Positions 17,617 to 26,796 of a DNA stretch of 64,000 nucleotides are shown here, in pieces. Under the pieces are notes generated by a model. It saw only the letters and a program-made list of their open reading frames with translations. It did not search any database and was not told the DNA's origin. Origin of the DNA: Candidatus Nitrotoga sp. M5 (lineage in GTDB: Bacteria; Pseudomonadota; Gammaproteobacteria; Burkholderiales; Gallionellaceae); NCBI RefSeq assembly GCF_927904885.1, contig NZ_CAKMNW010000022.1, positions 1-64,000 on the forward strand. The letters are read 5' to 3'. Position 1 is the stretch's first letter. The number at the start of each line of letters is the position of its first letter. A program made the translations under genes and the position numbers.

Positions 17617-19359
17617 ATGATTCCAAAAAACTTCATTCATGATTTGCTCAATCGTCTCGATATTGTGGATATCATTGAACGTTACGTTCCGCTTAAAAAA
17701 TCAGGCGCAAATTATGTTGCCTGCTGTCCTTTTCATAACGAAAAATCTCCCTCATTTACCGTTAGCCAAAGTAAGCAGTTTTATCATTGCTTTGGTTGCG
17801 GCGCGCATGGCACGGCTATTGGGTTTGTAATGGAGCATGGTGGGTTGGGTTTTGTTGACGCTGTAGAAGAATTGGCGCGCAATGCTGGCGTGACGGTGCC
17901 GAGCGAAGTGCCTATGCAGGAACAAGCTCAGGAATATAAGTTTACACCTGATTTGTACGAAATAATGCTGTCTGCAAAACGGTATTATCGCGATCAACTC
18001 AAACTGTCGTCACCCGCAATCGACTATCTCAAGCGCCGCGGTTTAAGTGGCGAAGTGGCATTACGATTTGGTATTGGCTATGCGCCCGGAGGTTGGCAAA
18101 ATTTGGGAAGTGTTTTTGCTAACTATCAGGACAATAGCCTCTTGAAGACGGGTCTTGTAATAGAAAACGAGGATGGTAAACGGTATGACCGTTTTCGAGA
18201 CCGTATCATGTTTCCCATTGTGAACATGCGCAGCCAAGTGATCGGCTTTGGTGGGCGAGTGCTGGATTCGGGTGATCCCAAGTACCTGAACTCGCCGGAG
18301 ACTACGCTTTTTGAAAAAGGACGTGAGTTATATGGCCTGTTCCAAGCGCTGAAAGCAATACGCACCAGGCGCATGGTATTGGTAGTAGAAGGCTATATGG
18401 ATGTGGTAGCGCTTGCCCAGCATGGCATTGAATACGCCGTCGCAACATTGGGAACGGCAACTACGCCCTACCATGTGCAAAAAATGCTGCGCTTGTCCGA
18501 TAAAGTGATGTTCTGTTTTGATGGTGATGCAGCTGGGCAGCGTGCGGCGTGGCGCGCGATGGAGAATGCACTGCCAAAACTGGTAGATGGTAAGCATATT
18601 GGATTCTTATTTTTGCCTTCGAGACACGATCCAGATAGTTTTGTGCGAGAGCATGGTGCATTGGCGTTTGAGCAACTTCTGAATGAGGCTTTGCCGCTGT
18701 CTAGTTATGTGTTGCGTGAATTATCCGCGAAAGTTGACCTGCATACTCAAGAGGGGCGCACTGCTTTGTTGCAACACGCCAAACCTTTGGTGACAGTTAT
18801 TTCAGCGCCCACTACTGCGCTTTTGCTGCGAAAAGAAATAGCAACGCTGGCAGGAATTACTCAAGCGGAATTGGAAGCACTGTATGCGATTAAGCCGATA
18901 GGTGCTTCGACACGTCGCGCGCCACCAAAAGCAGCTCGCCCTGTGACATCGAACTTGCGCGTGTTACTGCGTTGTTTATTATTTCAACCCGATTTGGCGC
19001 GAGAGGTGCCAGAGAGTGGGATAGCCGTGGGATCGGAAGAAGCTGCAACGATTACTGCGCTTTCTGAATGGGCACGCACGCAAGAAGGCGCGATAAGCAG
19101 TGCAGCCATGATCCAGAATTTTCAAGGTACGGTGCATGAGTCATTATTGGCAGCAGAGCAAGCTGAAATTTTGCAATGGGGCGAAACTTTTGATGTGGTA
19201 GCAGAGTTCCAAGATGTATTAACCAGATTACGCAATGAGCAGCGAAAGCAGCAACTGCAGGCTTTGCATGTAAAAATGCATGGAACAGGGGTGAGAGGTT
19301 TAGACGAACAAGAACGATTGCTTTATTTGCAGCTTTTACAACGAAGTGAACTTAAATGA
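17617..19359 (+). CDS. dnaG: DNA primase
   Basis: Synthesises RNA primers for replication forks. It has 580 residues from the ATG at 17617, preferred because GGCGGAG lies just upstream and the protein then starts MIPKNFIHDLLNRLDIVDII. The N-terminal CHC2 zinc-binding domain is complete (CPFHNEKSPSFTVSQSKQFY, then CFGCG). The Toprim catalytic core follows with VVEGYMDVVALAQHGI and MFCFDGDAAGQRAAWRAME, whose acidic residues bind metal. The C-terminal third is the helicase-binding region. It lies between yqeY and rpoD in the conserved cluster. The ~210 bases upstream are AT-rich and may contain an internal promoter. Confidence 0.97.
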   Translation: MIPKNFIHDLLNRLDIVDIIERYVPLKKSGANYVACCPFHNEKSPSFTVSQSKQFYHCFGCGAHGTAIGFVMEHGGLGFVDAVEELARNAGVTVPSEVPMQEQAQEYKFTPDLYEIMLSAKRYYRDQLKLSSPAIDYLKRRGLSGEVALRFGIGYAPGGWQNLGSVFANYQDNSLLKTGLVIENEDGKRYDRFRDRIMFPIVNMRSQVIGFGGRVLDSGDPKYLNSPETTLFEKGRELYGLFQALKAIRTRRMVLVVEGYMDVVALAQHGIEYAVATLGTATTPYHVQKMLRLSDKVMFCFDGDAAGQRAAWRAMENALPKLVDGKHIGFLFLPSRHDPDSFVREHGALAFEQLLNEALPLSSYVLRELSAKVDLHTQEGRTALLQHAKPLVTVISAPTTALLLRKEIATLAGITQAELEALYAIKPIGASTRRAPPKAARPVTSNLRVLLRCLLFQPDLAREVPESGIAVGSEEAATITALSEWARTQEGAISSAAMIQNFQGTVHESLLAAEQAEILQWGETFDVVAEFQDVLTRLRNEQRKQQLQALHVKMHGTGVRGLDEQERLLYLQLLQRSELK

Positions 19360-19403
19360 AGCTATTGTGAAATTGGTGCGAGGAAAATTTTCGCAAAATC
19401 GGG

Positions 19404-19409
19404 TATAAT
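19404..19409 (+). promoter_or_regulatory. -10 element of a putative rpoD promoter
   Basis: A perfect TATAAT lies in the dnaG-rpoD gap, 75 bases before the rpoD start. No good -35 hexamer is seen at 16-18 bases (AGGAAA sits there), so strength depends on other contacts. Internal promoters before rpoD are known from this cluster in other proteobacteria. Confidence 0.4.
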
Positions 19410-19483
19410 TCGCTCCCCTTTCAAACGCATTGCTTTAACCTGCAATGTTTTAACTCATTTAATTAAATGGGAATCCATCGAAT

Positions 19484-21493
19484 ATGGCAACTCAGCAAGA
19501 CAAAAAAACACCTAATTCAGTCAAACAGGCATCAACTGGAAAACAGACTGTTGATCCTGCAGTGCTGTTGCAGGATATAGAAGCACGGCGCACGCGCCTG
19601 AAAGCGCTGATTATTCTAGGCAAGGAGCGCGGTTATTTGACTTCTGGCGAAATCAATGATCATTTGCCAGAAATGTTAGAAGCCGAGCAGATTGAAGGCG
19701 TTGTCAGCATGATCAACGACATGGGCATAACCGTGTGTGATGAGGCTCCTGATGCTGAAAATCAAATTATGTCGGACGCGCCGCCTGTGGTGGCCGACGA
19801 AGATGCGGTGGAAGCTGCTGAGGCAGCGCTTTCTACAGTAGACTCGGAATTTGGCCGCACCACTGACCCGGTGCGCATGTATATGCGCGAAATGGGCATA
19901 GTGGGTTTACTCACGCGTGAAGATGAAATAGTCATTGCCAAACGCATTGAGGAAGGTCTGAAGCACATGATACAGGCGATTTCTGCCTGTCCAACCACCA
20001 TTGCCGAAATTCTCGCGCTAGTTGATAAAGTCACACGCGAAGAATTGCGTATTGATGAGATAGTCGATGGTTTCATTGAGTCTGAAGCTGAGACTATAAT
20101 CGCTGAAGAGAAGCCCAGCGCTGAAGAGAAGCCCAGCGCTGAAGAGAAGTCCAGCGCTGAAGAGAAGTCCAGCACTGCAGGGAAGCACAGCGATGAAGAG
20201 AAGTCTAACGATGAAGGTATGGAGGATGACGAAGAGGATGTAGAGGATGCTGAGGCTGTTGCCGCAGCCAATCTGGCAAAACTCAAGGTAGACGCGCTGG
20301 AAAGTTTCGCAATTATTCGCGATCTCTTTATCAAGATCGGTAAAGCGTATGAGAAGCATGGTTACCGAAGCGCACAATACAATAAGTTACAAGAGCAAAT
20401 TACCAATGAGCTCACGCAATTCCGTTTTTCTGCTAAGCAGGTAGATGCACTTTGCGAAACTATGCGCCGTTTGGTGGAAGAAGTGCGCAGCCATGAGCGT
20501 ATTATTCAGGTGCTATGCGTTACCAAGGCGCGTATGCCGCGTCCACATTTTATTTCGACCTTTCCAGGCAACGAAGAACGGTTAGATTGGGTCGCGCGCG
20601 AAGTGGCTGCAAAAAAACCTTACAGTGAAACACTGTCACGTTTCGAAGCCGCCATCGTAGAGCAACAACAGAAGCTGCTTGATTTGCAGCAAAGTGTGGG
20701 CATTCCCATTCGCGATCTGAAAGAAATCAATAAGCAAATGACCAACGGCGAAGCCAAAGCTCGCCGCGCCAAGCGCGACATGATTGAAGCTAACCTTCGT
20801 CTGGTGATTTCCATCGCCAAAAAATATACAAACCGTGGCTTGCAATTTTTAGATTTGATTCAGGAAGGCAACATCGGCCTGATGAAAGCAGTAGATAAAT
20901 TCGAATATCGCCGTGGTTACAAGTTTTCAACTTATGCCACTTGGTGGATTCGTCAAGCCATTACGCGTTCTATCGCCGACCAAGCTCGCACCATACGTAT
21001 CCCGGTGCACATGATTGAAACAATCAATAAAATGAATCGCATTTCGCGCCAAATTTTGCAAGAATCTGGGCAGGAAGCGGATGCTGCAATTATGGCGCTA
21101 AAGATGGAAATGCCCGAAGACAAAATTCGCAAGATATTGAAGATTGCCAAAGAACCAATATCAATGGAAACCCCAGTAGGCGATGATGACGATTCGCATC
21201 TGGGTGATTTTATTGAGGATGCAAATACTCTGGCACCCATTGAAGCAGCGGTATACGATAGCTTGCGCAATGTCACCAAAGACATTCTCGATTCGCTCAC
21301 ACCACGCGAAGCCAAGGTGCTGCGCATGCGCTTCGGTATAGAAATGAATACTGACCACACCCTTGAAGAGGTAGGTAAACAATTCGATGTGACACGCGAA
21401 CGTATCCGCCAGATTGAGGCTAAGGCATTGCGCAAGCTTCGTCATCCATCTCGCTCAGACAAGCTAAAAAGTTTCCTCGACGGGGAGAGTTAA
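19484..21493 (+). CDS. rpoD: RNA polymerase primary sigma factor RpoD (sigma-70)
   Basis: Housekeeping sigma factor, 669 residues. Region 1.1 is at the N-terminus ([20 protein letters not shown]). Region 1.2 follows ([20 protein letters not shown]). A non-conserved region with an unusual acidic repeat spans ~residues 195-260. Region 2 contains the -10 recognition helix ([20 protein letters not shown], then [18 protein letters not shown]). Regions 3 and 4 end with [35 protein letters not shown] and KLRHPSRS for -35 binding. It follows dnaG by 124 bases with its own TATAAT. The repeat insertion is described as a separate feature. Confidence 0.97.
   Translation: MATQQDKKTPNSVKQASTGKQTVDPAVLLQDIEARRTRLKALIILGKERGYLTSGEINDHLPEMLEAEQIEGVVSMINDMGITVCDEAPDAENQIMSDAPPVVADEDAVEAAEAALSTVDSEFGRTTDPVRMYMREMGIVGLLTREDEIVIAKRIEEGLKHMIQAISACPTTIAEILALVDKVTREELRIDEIVDGFIESEAETIIAEEKPSAEEKPSAEEKSSAEEKSSTAGKHSDEEKSNDEGMEDDEEDVEDAEAVAAANLAKLKVDALESFAIIRDLFIKIGKAYEKHGYRSAQYNKLQEQITNELTQFRFSAKQVDALCETMRRLVEEVRSHERIIQVLCVTKARMPRPHFISTFPGNEERLDWVAREVAAKKPYSETLSRFEAAIVEQQQKLLDLQQSVGIPIRDLKEINKQMTNGEAKARRAKRDMIEANLRLVISIAKKYTNRGLQFLDLIQEGNIGLMKAVDKFEYRRGYKFSTYATWWIRQAITRSIADQARTIRIPVHMIETINKMNRISRQILQESGQEADAAIMALKMEMPEDKIRKILKIAKEPISMETPVGDDDDSHLGDFIEDANTLAPIEAAVYDSLRNVTKDILDSLTPREAKVLRMRFGIEMNTDHTLEEVGKQFDVTRERIRQIEAKALRKLRHPSRSDKLKSFLDGES
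20102..20209 (+). repeat. 18-bp tandem repeat inside rpoD
   Basis: Four nearly identical copies of an 18-bp unit (GCTGAAGAGAAGCCCAGC and a CC-to-TC variant) run from 20102 to 20173, followed by two diverged copies to 20209. They encode a repeated Ala-Glu-Glu-Lys-Pro/Ser-Ser hexapeptide at roughly residues 207-242, in the non-conserved region between sigma regions 1.2 and 2. The repeats keep the frame, so gain or loss of units would change only the length of a charged, probably disordered loop. Confidence 0.9.
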
Positions 21494-21533
21494 TTATAAT
21501 GAACGCACTTTGAAAAGAGGTTCAAACAGTATT

Positions 21534-21610
21534 GGGTCGTTAGCTCAGTTGGTTAGAGCAGAGGACTCATAATCCTTTGGTCCGGGGTTCAAGTCCCTGA
21601 CGACCCACCA
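21534..21610 (+). tRNA. tRNA with CAU anticodon (probably tRNA-Ile2, alternatively elongator tRNA-Met)
   Basis: A 77-base cloverleaf with encoded CCA: acceptor stem GGGTCGT pairing with ACGACCC, D-arm TAGCTCAGTTGGTTAGAGCA, anticodon loop CTCATAA in stem GAGGA/TCCTT, and T-arm with GGTTCAAGTCC. The CAU anticodon can be methionine or the lysidine-modified isoleucine tRNA. I favour tRNA-Ile2, because the Enterobacteria gene of that type (ileX) also lies near rpoD and the D-arm and loop resemble it, but the sequence alone does not settle it. It starts 41 bases after the rpoD stop and may be co-transcribed. Confidence 0.92.
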
Positions 21611-21618
21611 TATAGAAT

Positions 21619-21647
21619 AAGGCTTGCAGCGATGCAGGCCTTTTTTC
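21619..21647 (+). terminator. Rho-independent terminator after the tRNA
   Basis: AAGGC-TTGCA-GCGA-TGCA-GGCCTT forms an imperfect stem-loop followed by a run of six T, eight bases after the tRNA CCA end. It closes the rpsU-to-tRNA cluster. Confidence 0.8.
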
Positions 21648-21993
21648 TTGCTGGCTAACCTTGCACCATGTCACAAATATGCCACTACGCTTTATCAATT
21701 ACCCTGAAACCGGACGTTTACGGACCTAAACAGTGGCCAGTTAACACTGACGAGGATAGATTGCACGGGACGAGACAGCTAAACAGTATAGTTAGCTGTA
21801 ATTGGCGATTTCGGTGACATGATGAAGGATTCCAGACCAAAAAAATGAACGTTTAGTGTTGTACTGAGGGGCGATTCAATGCAGCCCATTTTCCTTTGGA
21901 AATTGACAGCTATCTTTGAAGGAATAGACTTGGACTATAATAAAGCAGGCTGCTAGCCATTGACACTGTGTGACTTCGGGAAAAGAAACAGCT
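21648..21993. other. Intergenic stretch before the MCE transporter operon
   Basis: About 345 bases. TATAAT at 21936-21941 lies about 50 bases before the first gene and could be the operon's -10 box. The TTGACA at 21903-21908 is 27 bases away, too far for a standard pair, and TTGAAG at 21916 is too close (14 bases). No gene is seen. Confidence 0.4.
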
Positions 21994-23139
21994 ATGACTG
22001 AAGCGGATAGACCATCCCAGCCGGGCCGTATCGAGCATCAAGCTCAAGGGGTGCTGTGTTTTTCCGGTGATTGGACTCTACCGCACTACGCTATGCTACG
22101 CCGTCAAGTTGAGCGCTTTACCGATCGACGGAGCACAGACCGCGACGTGGTTGACCTCTCGCGGCTCGGTGCTTTGGACACTGCAGGCGCGGTGCTGCTT
22201 GTGGAGCTGATTGGAACCGAGCAGCTGGCACATCTCCAAACGTGGGCTCCCAAATTACCAGCAGAGCGGCAGGCACTGTTGTGCAGCGTTGCCGATGCGG
22301 TAGCCGCAAGCAGCCCCCTTGAGTCAGGCCGTGCCCTGCCGGTAAGGGATTTTCTCGGCGCTACTGGCCAGCAGGTTGAGTCTTTGTGGCAGCAGCAACG
22401 GTTATTGCTGGGCTTTATCGGCCAGGTACTGGTAGTCTTGGCGCGGCTTATTTGGCACCCTAGCCGCTGGCGTTTGACCGCGTTGGTTTCTCAGATTCAC
22501 CGCACTGGTCTAAATGCGTTGCCCATCGTGGCTCTGCTGACCTTTCTGGTTGGCGCAGTAGTTGCTTTTCTCGGCACCACCGTACTGCGCGACTTTGGCG
22601 CTACTATTTATACGGTTAATCTGGTCGCTTTCGCTTTTCTACGTGAATTCGGAGTGCTGCTAGCCGCTATCCTGCTTGCTGGCCGCACGGCCAGTGCTTT
22701 CACTGCTCAGCTCGGTGCGATGAAAGCCAATGAAGAACTTGATGCCATCCGCACCTTAGGGCTTGATCCGATCGAACTGCTGGTGCTGCCTAGAGTGCTG
22801 GCGATGATAGTAACCCTGCCTATTCTTACGTTTGTTGGCATGCTTAGCGGCATGCTGGGAGGAGCCATGGTCTGCAGTTTGGCGCTGGATATTTCAGCGT
22901 TCCATTTTCTGTCGATTTTGCAGCGGGATATACCTCTTGAGCACTTGCTTGTTGGAATTAGCAAAGCACCGCTGTTTGCCTTTTTGGTCGGGGTTATAGG
23001 TTGTCTGGAGGGTTTTAAGGTCAGCGGCAGTGCACAATCTGTTGGGGAACACACCACGTCCAGTGTGGTACAGTCGATTTTCATGGTAATCCTGCTGGAT
23101 GCATTAGCGGCGTTGTTTTTTATGGAAATGGGCTGGTGA
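21994..23139 (+). CDS. MlaE-type ABC permease with N-terminal STAS domain
   Basis: Permease of an MCE (Mla-like) lipid transporter. The N-terminal ~110 residues form a STAS-like domain (VVDLSRLGALDTAGAVLLVE), and the MlaE permease domain follows (GLNALPIVALLTFLVGAVVA, REFGVLLAAILLAGRTASAF, ELDAIRTLGLDPIELLVLPR, VIGCLEGFKVSGSAQSVGEH). In canonical Mla systems the STAS protein MlaB is separate; here it is fused. I use the ATG at 21994; the upstream GTG at 21970 is an alternative. It overlaps the ATPase gene by four bases (TGGTGA), so it is translationally coupled. The operon is more GC-rich than its neighbours. Confidence 0.9.
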   Translation: MTEADRPSQPGRIEHQAQGVLCFSGDWTLPHYAMLRRQVERFTDRRSTDRDVVDLSRLGALDTAGAVLLVELIGTEQLAHLQTWAPKLPAERQALLCSVADAVAASSPLESGRALPVRDFLGATGQQVESLWQQQRLLLGFIGQVLVVLARLIWHPSRWRLTALVSQIHRTGLNALPIVALLTFLVGAVVAFLGTTVLRDFGATIYTVNLVAFAFLREFGVLLAAILLAGRTASAFTAQLGAMKANEELDAIRTLGLDPIELLVLPRVLAMIVTLPILTFVGMLSGMLGGAMVCSLALDISAFHFLSILQRDIPLEHLLVGISKAPLFAFLVGVIGCLEGFKVSGSAQSVGEHTTSSVVQSIFMVILLDALAALFFMEMGW

Positions 23140-23921
23140 CGGCGCCAGCGCTTATTCGAGTGCGTGAGTTGGTCAACCGCTTTGGCAGCCAACGTGTGCA
23201 TGAAAACCTCGATCTGGATCTTTACCGTGGCGAAATTCTCGGCGTAGTGGGAGGCTCAGGCAGCGGTAAGTCGGTGCTATTGCGCAGTATAATCGGACTG
23301 TTGCGGCCCACCAGCGGGAGCATTGAAGTGTTCGGACAAGATTTTCAGCATCTGTCGTCAGTACAGCGTGCACAGATAGAGCGCCGTTTTGGGGTGTTGT
23401 TTCAGCGCGGCGCGCTCTTTTCTTCGCTAACTCTGCAGGAAAACGTTGCGCTGGCGCTAATAGAGCATGCTGGGCTGACACGCGATGATGCCGAACACTT
23501 AGCCAGAAGTAAGCTTGCGTTGGCTGGATTGCCCGGCGAAGCGGCGCTCAAGTATCCTGCCGAGATTTCTGGGGGGATGATTAAACGGGCGGCTTTGGCT
23601 CGATCCTTGGCGCTGGATCCCGAAATACTATTTCTCGACGAGCCGACTGCCGGATTGGATCCCATCGGGGCGGCCGCCTTTGATCGGCTACTACTGACCT
23701 TACGTGATGCGCTCGGTTTGACTGTCTTTCTGGTGACGCATGACCTGGATACGCTCTATACTGTTTGCGATCGGGTCGCTGTGTTGGCTCGGCGGCGGGT
23801 ACTGGTCGCCGATCGGCTTGAGGTTGTCGAAGCTACTGACGACGATTGGATTCGCGATTATTTTCATGGCCCACGGGGCCGCGCCGCCAGTGAGGCTGCG
23901 CATTACAAAGAGGAGTCCTGA
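23136..23921 (+). CDS. MlaF-type ABC transporter ATP-binding protein
   Basis: Cytoplasmic ATPase, 261 residues, that energises the MlaE-type permease. The Walker A motif is GVVGGSGSGKSVLL, the signature is EISGGMIKRAALARSLA (the Mla branch uses SGGM rather than SGGQ), Walker B is EILFLDEPTAGLDP, and the switch His is in VTHDLDTLY. The start is GTG, overlapping the stop of the permease gene. The next gene (MlaD type) starts two bases after its stop. It acts with its neighbours in moving lipids or other hydrophobic molecules between membranes. Confidence 0.93.
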   Translation: MTAPALIRVRELVNRFGSQRVHENLDLDLYRGEILGVVGGSGSGKSVLLRSIIGLLRPTSGSIEVFGQDFQHLSSVQRAQIERRFGVLFQRGALFSSLTLQENVALALIEHAGLTRDDAEHLARSKLALAGLPGEAALKYPAEISGGMIKRAALARSLALDPEILFLDEPTAGLDPIGAAAFDRLLLTLRDALGLTVFLVTHDLDTLYTVCDRVAVLARRRVLVADRLEVVEATDDDWIRDYFHGPRGRAASEAAHYKEES

Positions 23922-23923
23922 GT

Positions 23924-24862
23924 ATGGAACCCCGTGCGCATCATGTGCTGATTGGCTTGTTTACCGTGATCTCCCTGATCGGTGCGCTGTTATTTACGCT
24001 GTGGCTTGGTAAATCTAGTGTAGACCGTAGCTACGCATACTACGAGGTGGGTTTCAACCGTGATGTGAGCGGTTTGGCCGAAGGCAATGCGGTGCAGTAC
24101 AGCGGCATCGTGGTTGGTGATGTAGTTAAATTACATCTCGATCCGCAGGACCCACGCCGAGTGACAGCCTTGATCCGCGTTTACGGCGACACGCCTATCA
24201 AAGAGGACACACGTGCAGCTTTGGCGCTGGCCAACATTACCGGTAGCATGAATATTCAGTTGCATGGTGGTACGCCTTCTAGCCCACGACTGCAAGGAGA
24301 TCGCCAGAACCCGCCGCTGATCGAGGCAGAGCCTTCTGCGCTACGCTCGCTAGTAAATAACAGCGAAGCACTTTTTATTAAATTAGATCAATTGCTTAGC
24401 AGATCTAATGTGTTGCTCTCCGCTGAGAATGTCGACAACCTAGAACGGATTATTAATAACATAGCCCAAGTTACTGAGTCGCTGGCGGATCAGCATAACG
24501 GACTTGCTCAGGCCATGACCCGTATCGATGATGTCAGCAAACAAGCCGAAAAAACTTTGTTGACTTTCGCTCGATTTGGAGAAAACGCCAATACACTACT
24601 CGATGAGCAGGGCCAAGACATACTCGATGCGGCTCGGCAAGCGATGCGTTCGCTGGAATCAACCACAGCGCGTCTTGATACACTCACTGCTGAGCATGAA
24701 GGCGCACTGGCGCAGGGGCTGCAAGGCGTCGGCGATCTCGCCCCAGTGATGCGCGAGCTACGGGTAGCGCTAAAGACGCTGCACCAGCTCCTCCGCCGCC
24801 TAAAAGAGAATCCCAGCGATGTACTGCGCGGGCGTGAAATAGTGCCGGAGTTTACCCCTTGA
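23924..24862 (+). CDS. MlaD-family MCE substrate-binding protein
   Basis: Periplasmic MCE-domain protein anchored by one N-terminal transmembrane helix (HHVLIGLFTVISLIGALLFT). The MCE domain covers about residues 40-120, with SGLAEGNAVQYSGIVVGDVV as the hallmark. After it comes a long helical, coiled-coil-rich tail (residues ~145-300: LSRSNVLLSAENVDNLERII and DQHNGLAQAMTRIDDVSKQA). At 312 residues it is longer than E. coli MlaD (about 180), like MCE proteins that build extended tunnels. It lies in the operon directly after the ATPase and overlaps the lipoprotein gene by four bases. Confidence 0.9.
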   Translation: MEPRAHHVLIGLFTVISLIGALLFTLWLGKSSVDRSYAYYEVGFNRDVSGLAEGNAVQYSGIVVGDVVKLHLDPQDPRRVTALIRVYGDTPIKEDTRAALALANITGSMNIQLHGGTPSSPRLQGDRQNPPLIEAEPSALRSLVNNSEALFIKLDQLLSRSNVLLSAENVDNLERIINNIAQVTESLADQHNGLAQAMTRIDDVSKQAEKTLLTFARFGENANTLLDEQGQDILDAARQAMRSLESTTARLDTLTAEHEGALAQGLQGVGDLAPVMRELRVALKTLHQLLRRLKENPSDVLRGREIVPEFTP

Positions 24863-25491
24863 GATCAGTCTTGCCTGTTGCCGCCTTGGCAATTATTGCG
24901 ACCCTTCTGTTAGGCTCGATAACCGGGTGCAGCGTGTTTCCTAAGCCGCAAGTACAACGTACTTTTCTATTTTCACCACTACCGCCGCTTCCGGCGGTGC
25001 AGGTGGCTGTTGAGACAATGCTTCCCGTTACGCTCCGACTTGCCACGCCAGATGCCAGCGCGCCCTTGAGCGGGTCGAACATTCTGGTCATGCCTGCACC
25101 CCAGGAATATAACGCCTACGCGGGCGTTCGTTGGCGCGACCAAGTTCCGACGTTGCTGCATGATCGGCTGGTCCAGCGCTTTCGCCAGCAGGGTCGCTGG
25201 ACGGCAGTGGTGGATGAACAAAGCCGTGTGCGCAGCGATATTCTCCTGACCAGTTATCTGACAGCCTTCGAGAGCCGATATACGCAAGGCAACTCGGTGG
25301 TTGTAATAGGCCTGAATGTTCAGCTGATCAACGAGGCTCGTCAAGAAGTGCTTGCCGAACGCCAATTCGAAATACAGCAGCCTAGCTCTGACCAGCGGAT
25401 CGAAGCCATTGTAGAGACCTTCGGGCGAGCGACAGATGAGCTTATCCACGAACTCATTGACTGGACCTTGAAGCATATGAGCGAAAAGTAG
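24859..25491 (+). CDS. ABC-type transport auxiliary lipoprotein (PqiC-like)
   Basis: Predicted lipoprotein of 210 residues, the last gene of the MCE operon. The signal peptide ends in a lipobox (GSITGC, Cys about residue 24). The mature part has the auxiliary-lipoprotein fold seen in PqiC-type partners: RFRQQGRWTAVVDEQSRVRS, DILLTSYLTAFESRY and FEIQQPSSDQRIEAIVETFG. It uses a TTG start overlapping the stop of the preceding gene (TTGA). In related systems such lipoproteins sit in the outer membrane and dock the MCE protein. Confidence 0.85.
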   Translation: MRSVLPVAALAIIATLLLGSITGCSVFPKPQVQRTFLFSPLPPLPAVQVAVETMLPVTLRLATPDASAPLSGSNILVMPAPQEYNAYAGVRWRDQVPTLLHDRLVQRFRQQGRWTAVVDEQSRVRSDILLTSYLTAFESRYTQGNSVVVIGLNVQLINEARQEVLAERQFEIQQPSSDQRIEAIVETFGRATDELIHELIDWTLKHMSEK

Positions 25492-26109
25492 TTAAGCGGT
25501 GTCCGTTAGCGAGTCCAGGAACATTGCCCTGTTAGCTTTGACTAGCCCAATGTCTGGTAAATTATTAGCGATATCTTGATATGTTTTACTGTATTTAAGC
25601 ACTTCAATAATCACGGATAGTGGTTCTGTCAAAATTTCAGGCAAATCAGAATCTCCTTGCGTTACCATCGGAAAAGCCAATTTTTCGACTGGCGGGCAAA
25701 ATTCAGCGGCTATTCCTTCCTGATTACCTCTCGCATCAACACGATACCAGCCAAAATGCTCAAGATATACAGCATAAAGCCCATGAAGACAAAATGGAGG
25801 AGAATCTTTAATGGTTAAACGTTGATAGCATAAGCCAGCAGCAATTTTATTTGCGCGTAATAGTGCAGCCAACAGATGACTTTTGGCATAACAGAAACCA
25901 GTGCCATGTTAAAGAACATCTGATGCTTTGCAAGTTACGGGATTTTGTTTGTAGTCCCAACTATGCCTTATCTCATCGCGAACGAATTCAAAGCATCTAC
26001 GAGAAATTTCTTCTGGATTAGAAGCTCCCTCCGAAAGTATATTTGCTTGATCTAATACTTCTGGTATGTTCCAGTCTATATATTCTGTAGACGCTAACTA
26101 TTTGTTCAT
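25492..26109 (-). pseudogene. Transglutaminase-like family protein, two in-frame stop codons
   Basis: A reading frame of 206 codons encodes a transglutaminase-like cysteine-peptidase-fold protein. Residues after the ATG at 26109 read NK, then a TAG at 26098-26100, then LASTEYIDWNIPEVLDQAN. The core RHSWDYKQNPVTCKASDVL is followed by a TAA at 25909-25911, and HGTGFCYAKSHLLAALLRAN carries the catalytic Cys. The catalytic His region is HGLYAVYLEHFGWYRVDARG. Both stops look like point changes (TAT or TAC to TAG, and a Lys-like codon to TAA). Only the 126-codon end (25492-25872) remains open from an ATG, and it lacks the Cys. It is convergent with the MCE operon. Confidence 0.8.
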
Positions 26110-26293
26110 ATGTTTAATTTCGTAAAATGGCTAAGAGTAAATCTCTACCGCAACGCTTTTTGGGGTCTGGTGGAGCGCCGTGCAAGCGAGGCAATCGGGC
26201 CAACGACGAAAATCGCCCGAAGGTCACTTAATTTATTAGATAAAACAATTGCTTGTGTATTTTCTTAAGAGCCATCCCCTGCTGGAATTTCAA

Positions 26294-26735
26294 TCAATTG
26301 CCTTTTAGGTCGTGCTGGCGAAACCAGCCTAGGTGGATTGCCAAATAGCAGGTGGCTATACCGCAGAACTTGTAGACCCAGAATTGCAAACGGTTGTAGT
26401 ATGCATTGACGTTCTGCACAAGCCAAGCAACGTCGACACCGACAGATAGGTTACTGGCATGATGTTCCTCACCCAGTTTACGTGCTGCGTCGTCTGGTAC
26501 TTTGCAGCCGCCGGTACAGAGTAGGAATATCTGTCGTCAAGAAAGGTTTCAGCACAACAGACAACGTTGCCATGTCCAATGTCTCCAGTACACAATTCAT
26601 CGTCGCGCCAGCACAATCACGAGCAACCATCACCTACATATTCGTGCGAGAGGCCACGCTAAGTGGCTTTCCTGCTACGTATCCGTGCATTACGAACACA
26701 GACTTTTCGACATATTCATTTGCCACTTTTTAACA
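26294..26735 (-). pseudogene. Degraded IS1595-family transposase
   Basis: Reading the minus strand across two or three frameshifts gives a recognisable C-terminal half of an IS1595-type transposase: VMVARDCAGATMNCVLETLD and VVLKPFLTTD, then CTGGCKVPDDAARKLGEEHH, SVGVDVAWLVQNVNAYYNRL, and KFCGIATCYLAIHLGWFRQH before a stop at 26294. The HxxVNxY-like segment and the NGVATxYLxNYLxW-like segment are the family hallmarks. No intact frame or terminal repeats are visible. It lies between the decayed transglutaminase gene and the VOC gene. Confidence 0.65.
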
Positions 26736-26796
26736 CATTAAACCTGAATCAGTGGCGCAGCGTAGCCTCGACCGACTGCGTGCGATTGTTAACCTT

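Noticed and set aside
20102..20209. CRISPR-like repeat
   Set aside because: The repeats are contiguous without spacers and encode a repeated peptide within rpoD.
21903..21941. TTGACA and TATAAT as one sigma-70 promoter for the MCE operon
   Set aside because: The spacing is 27 bases, far from the 16-18 required.
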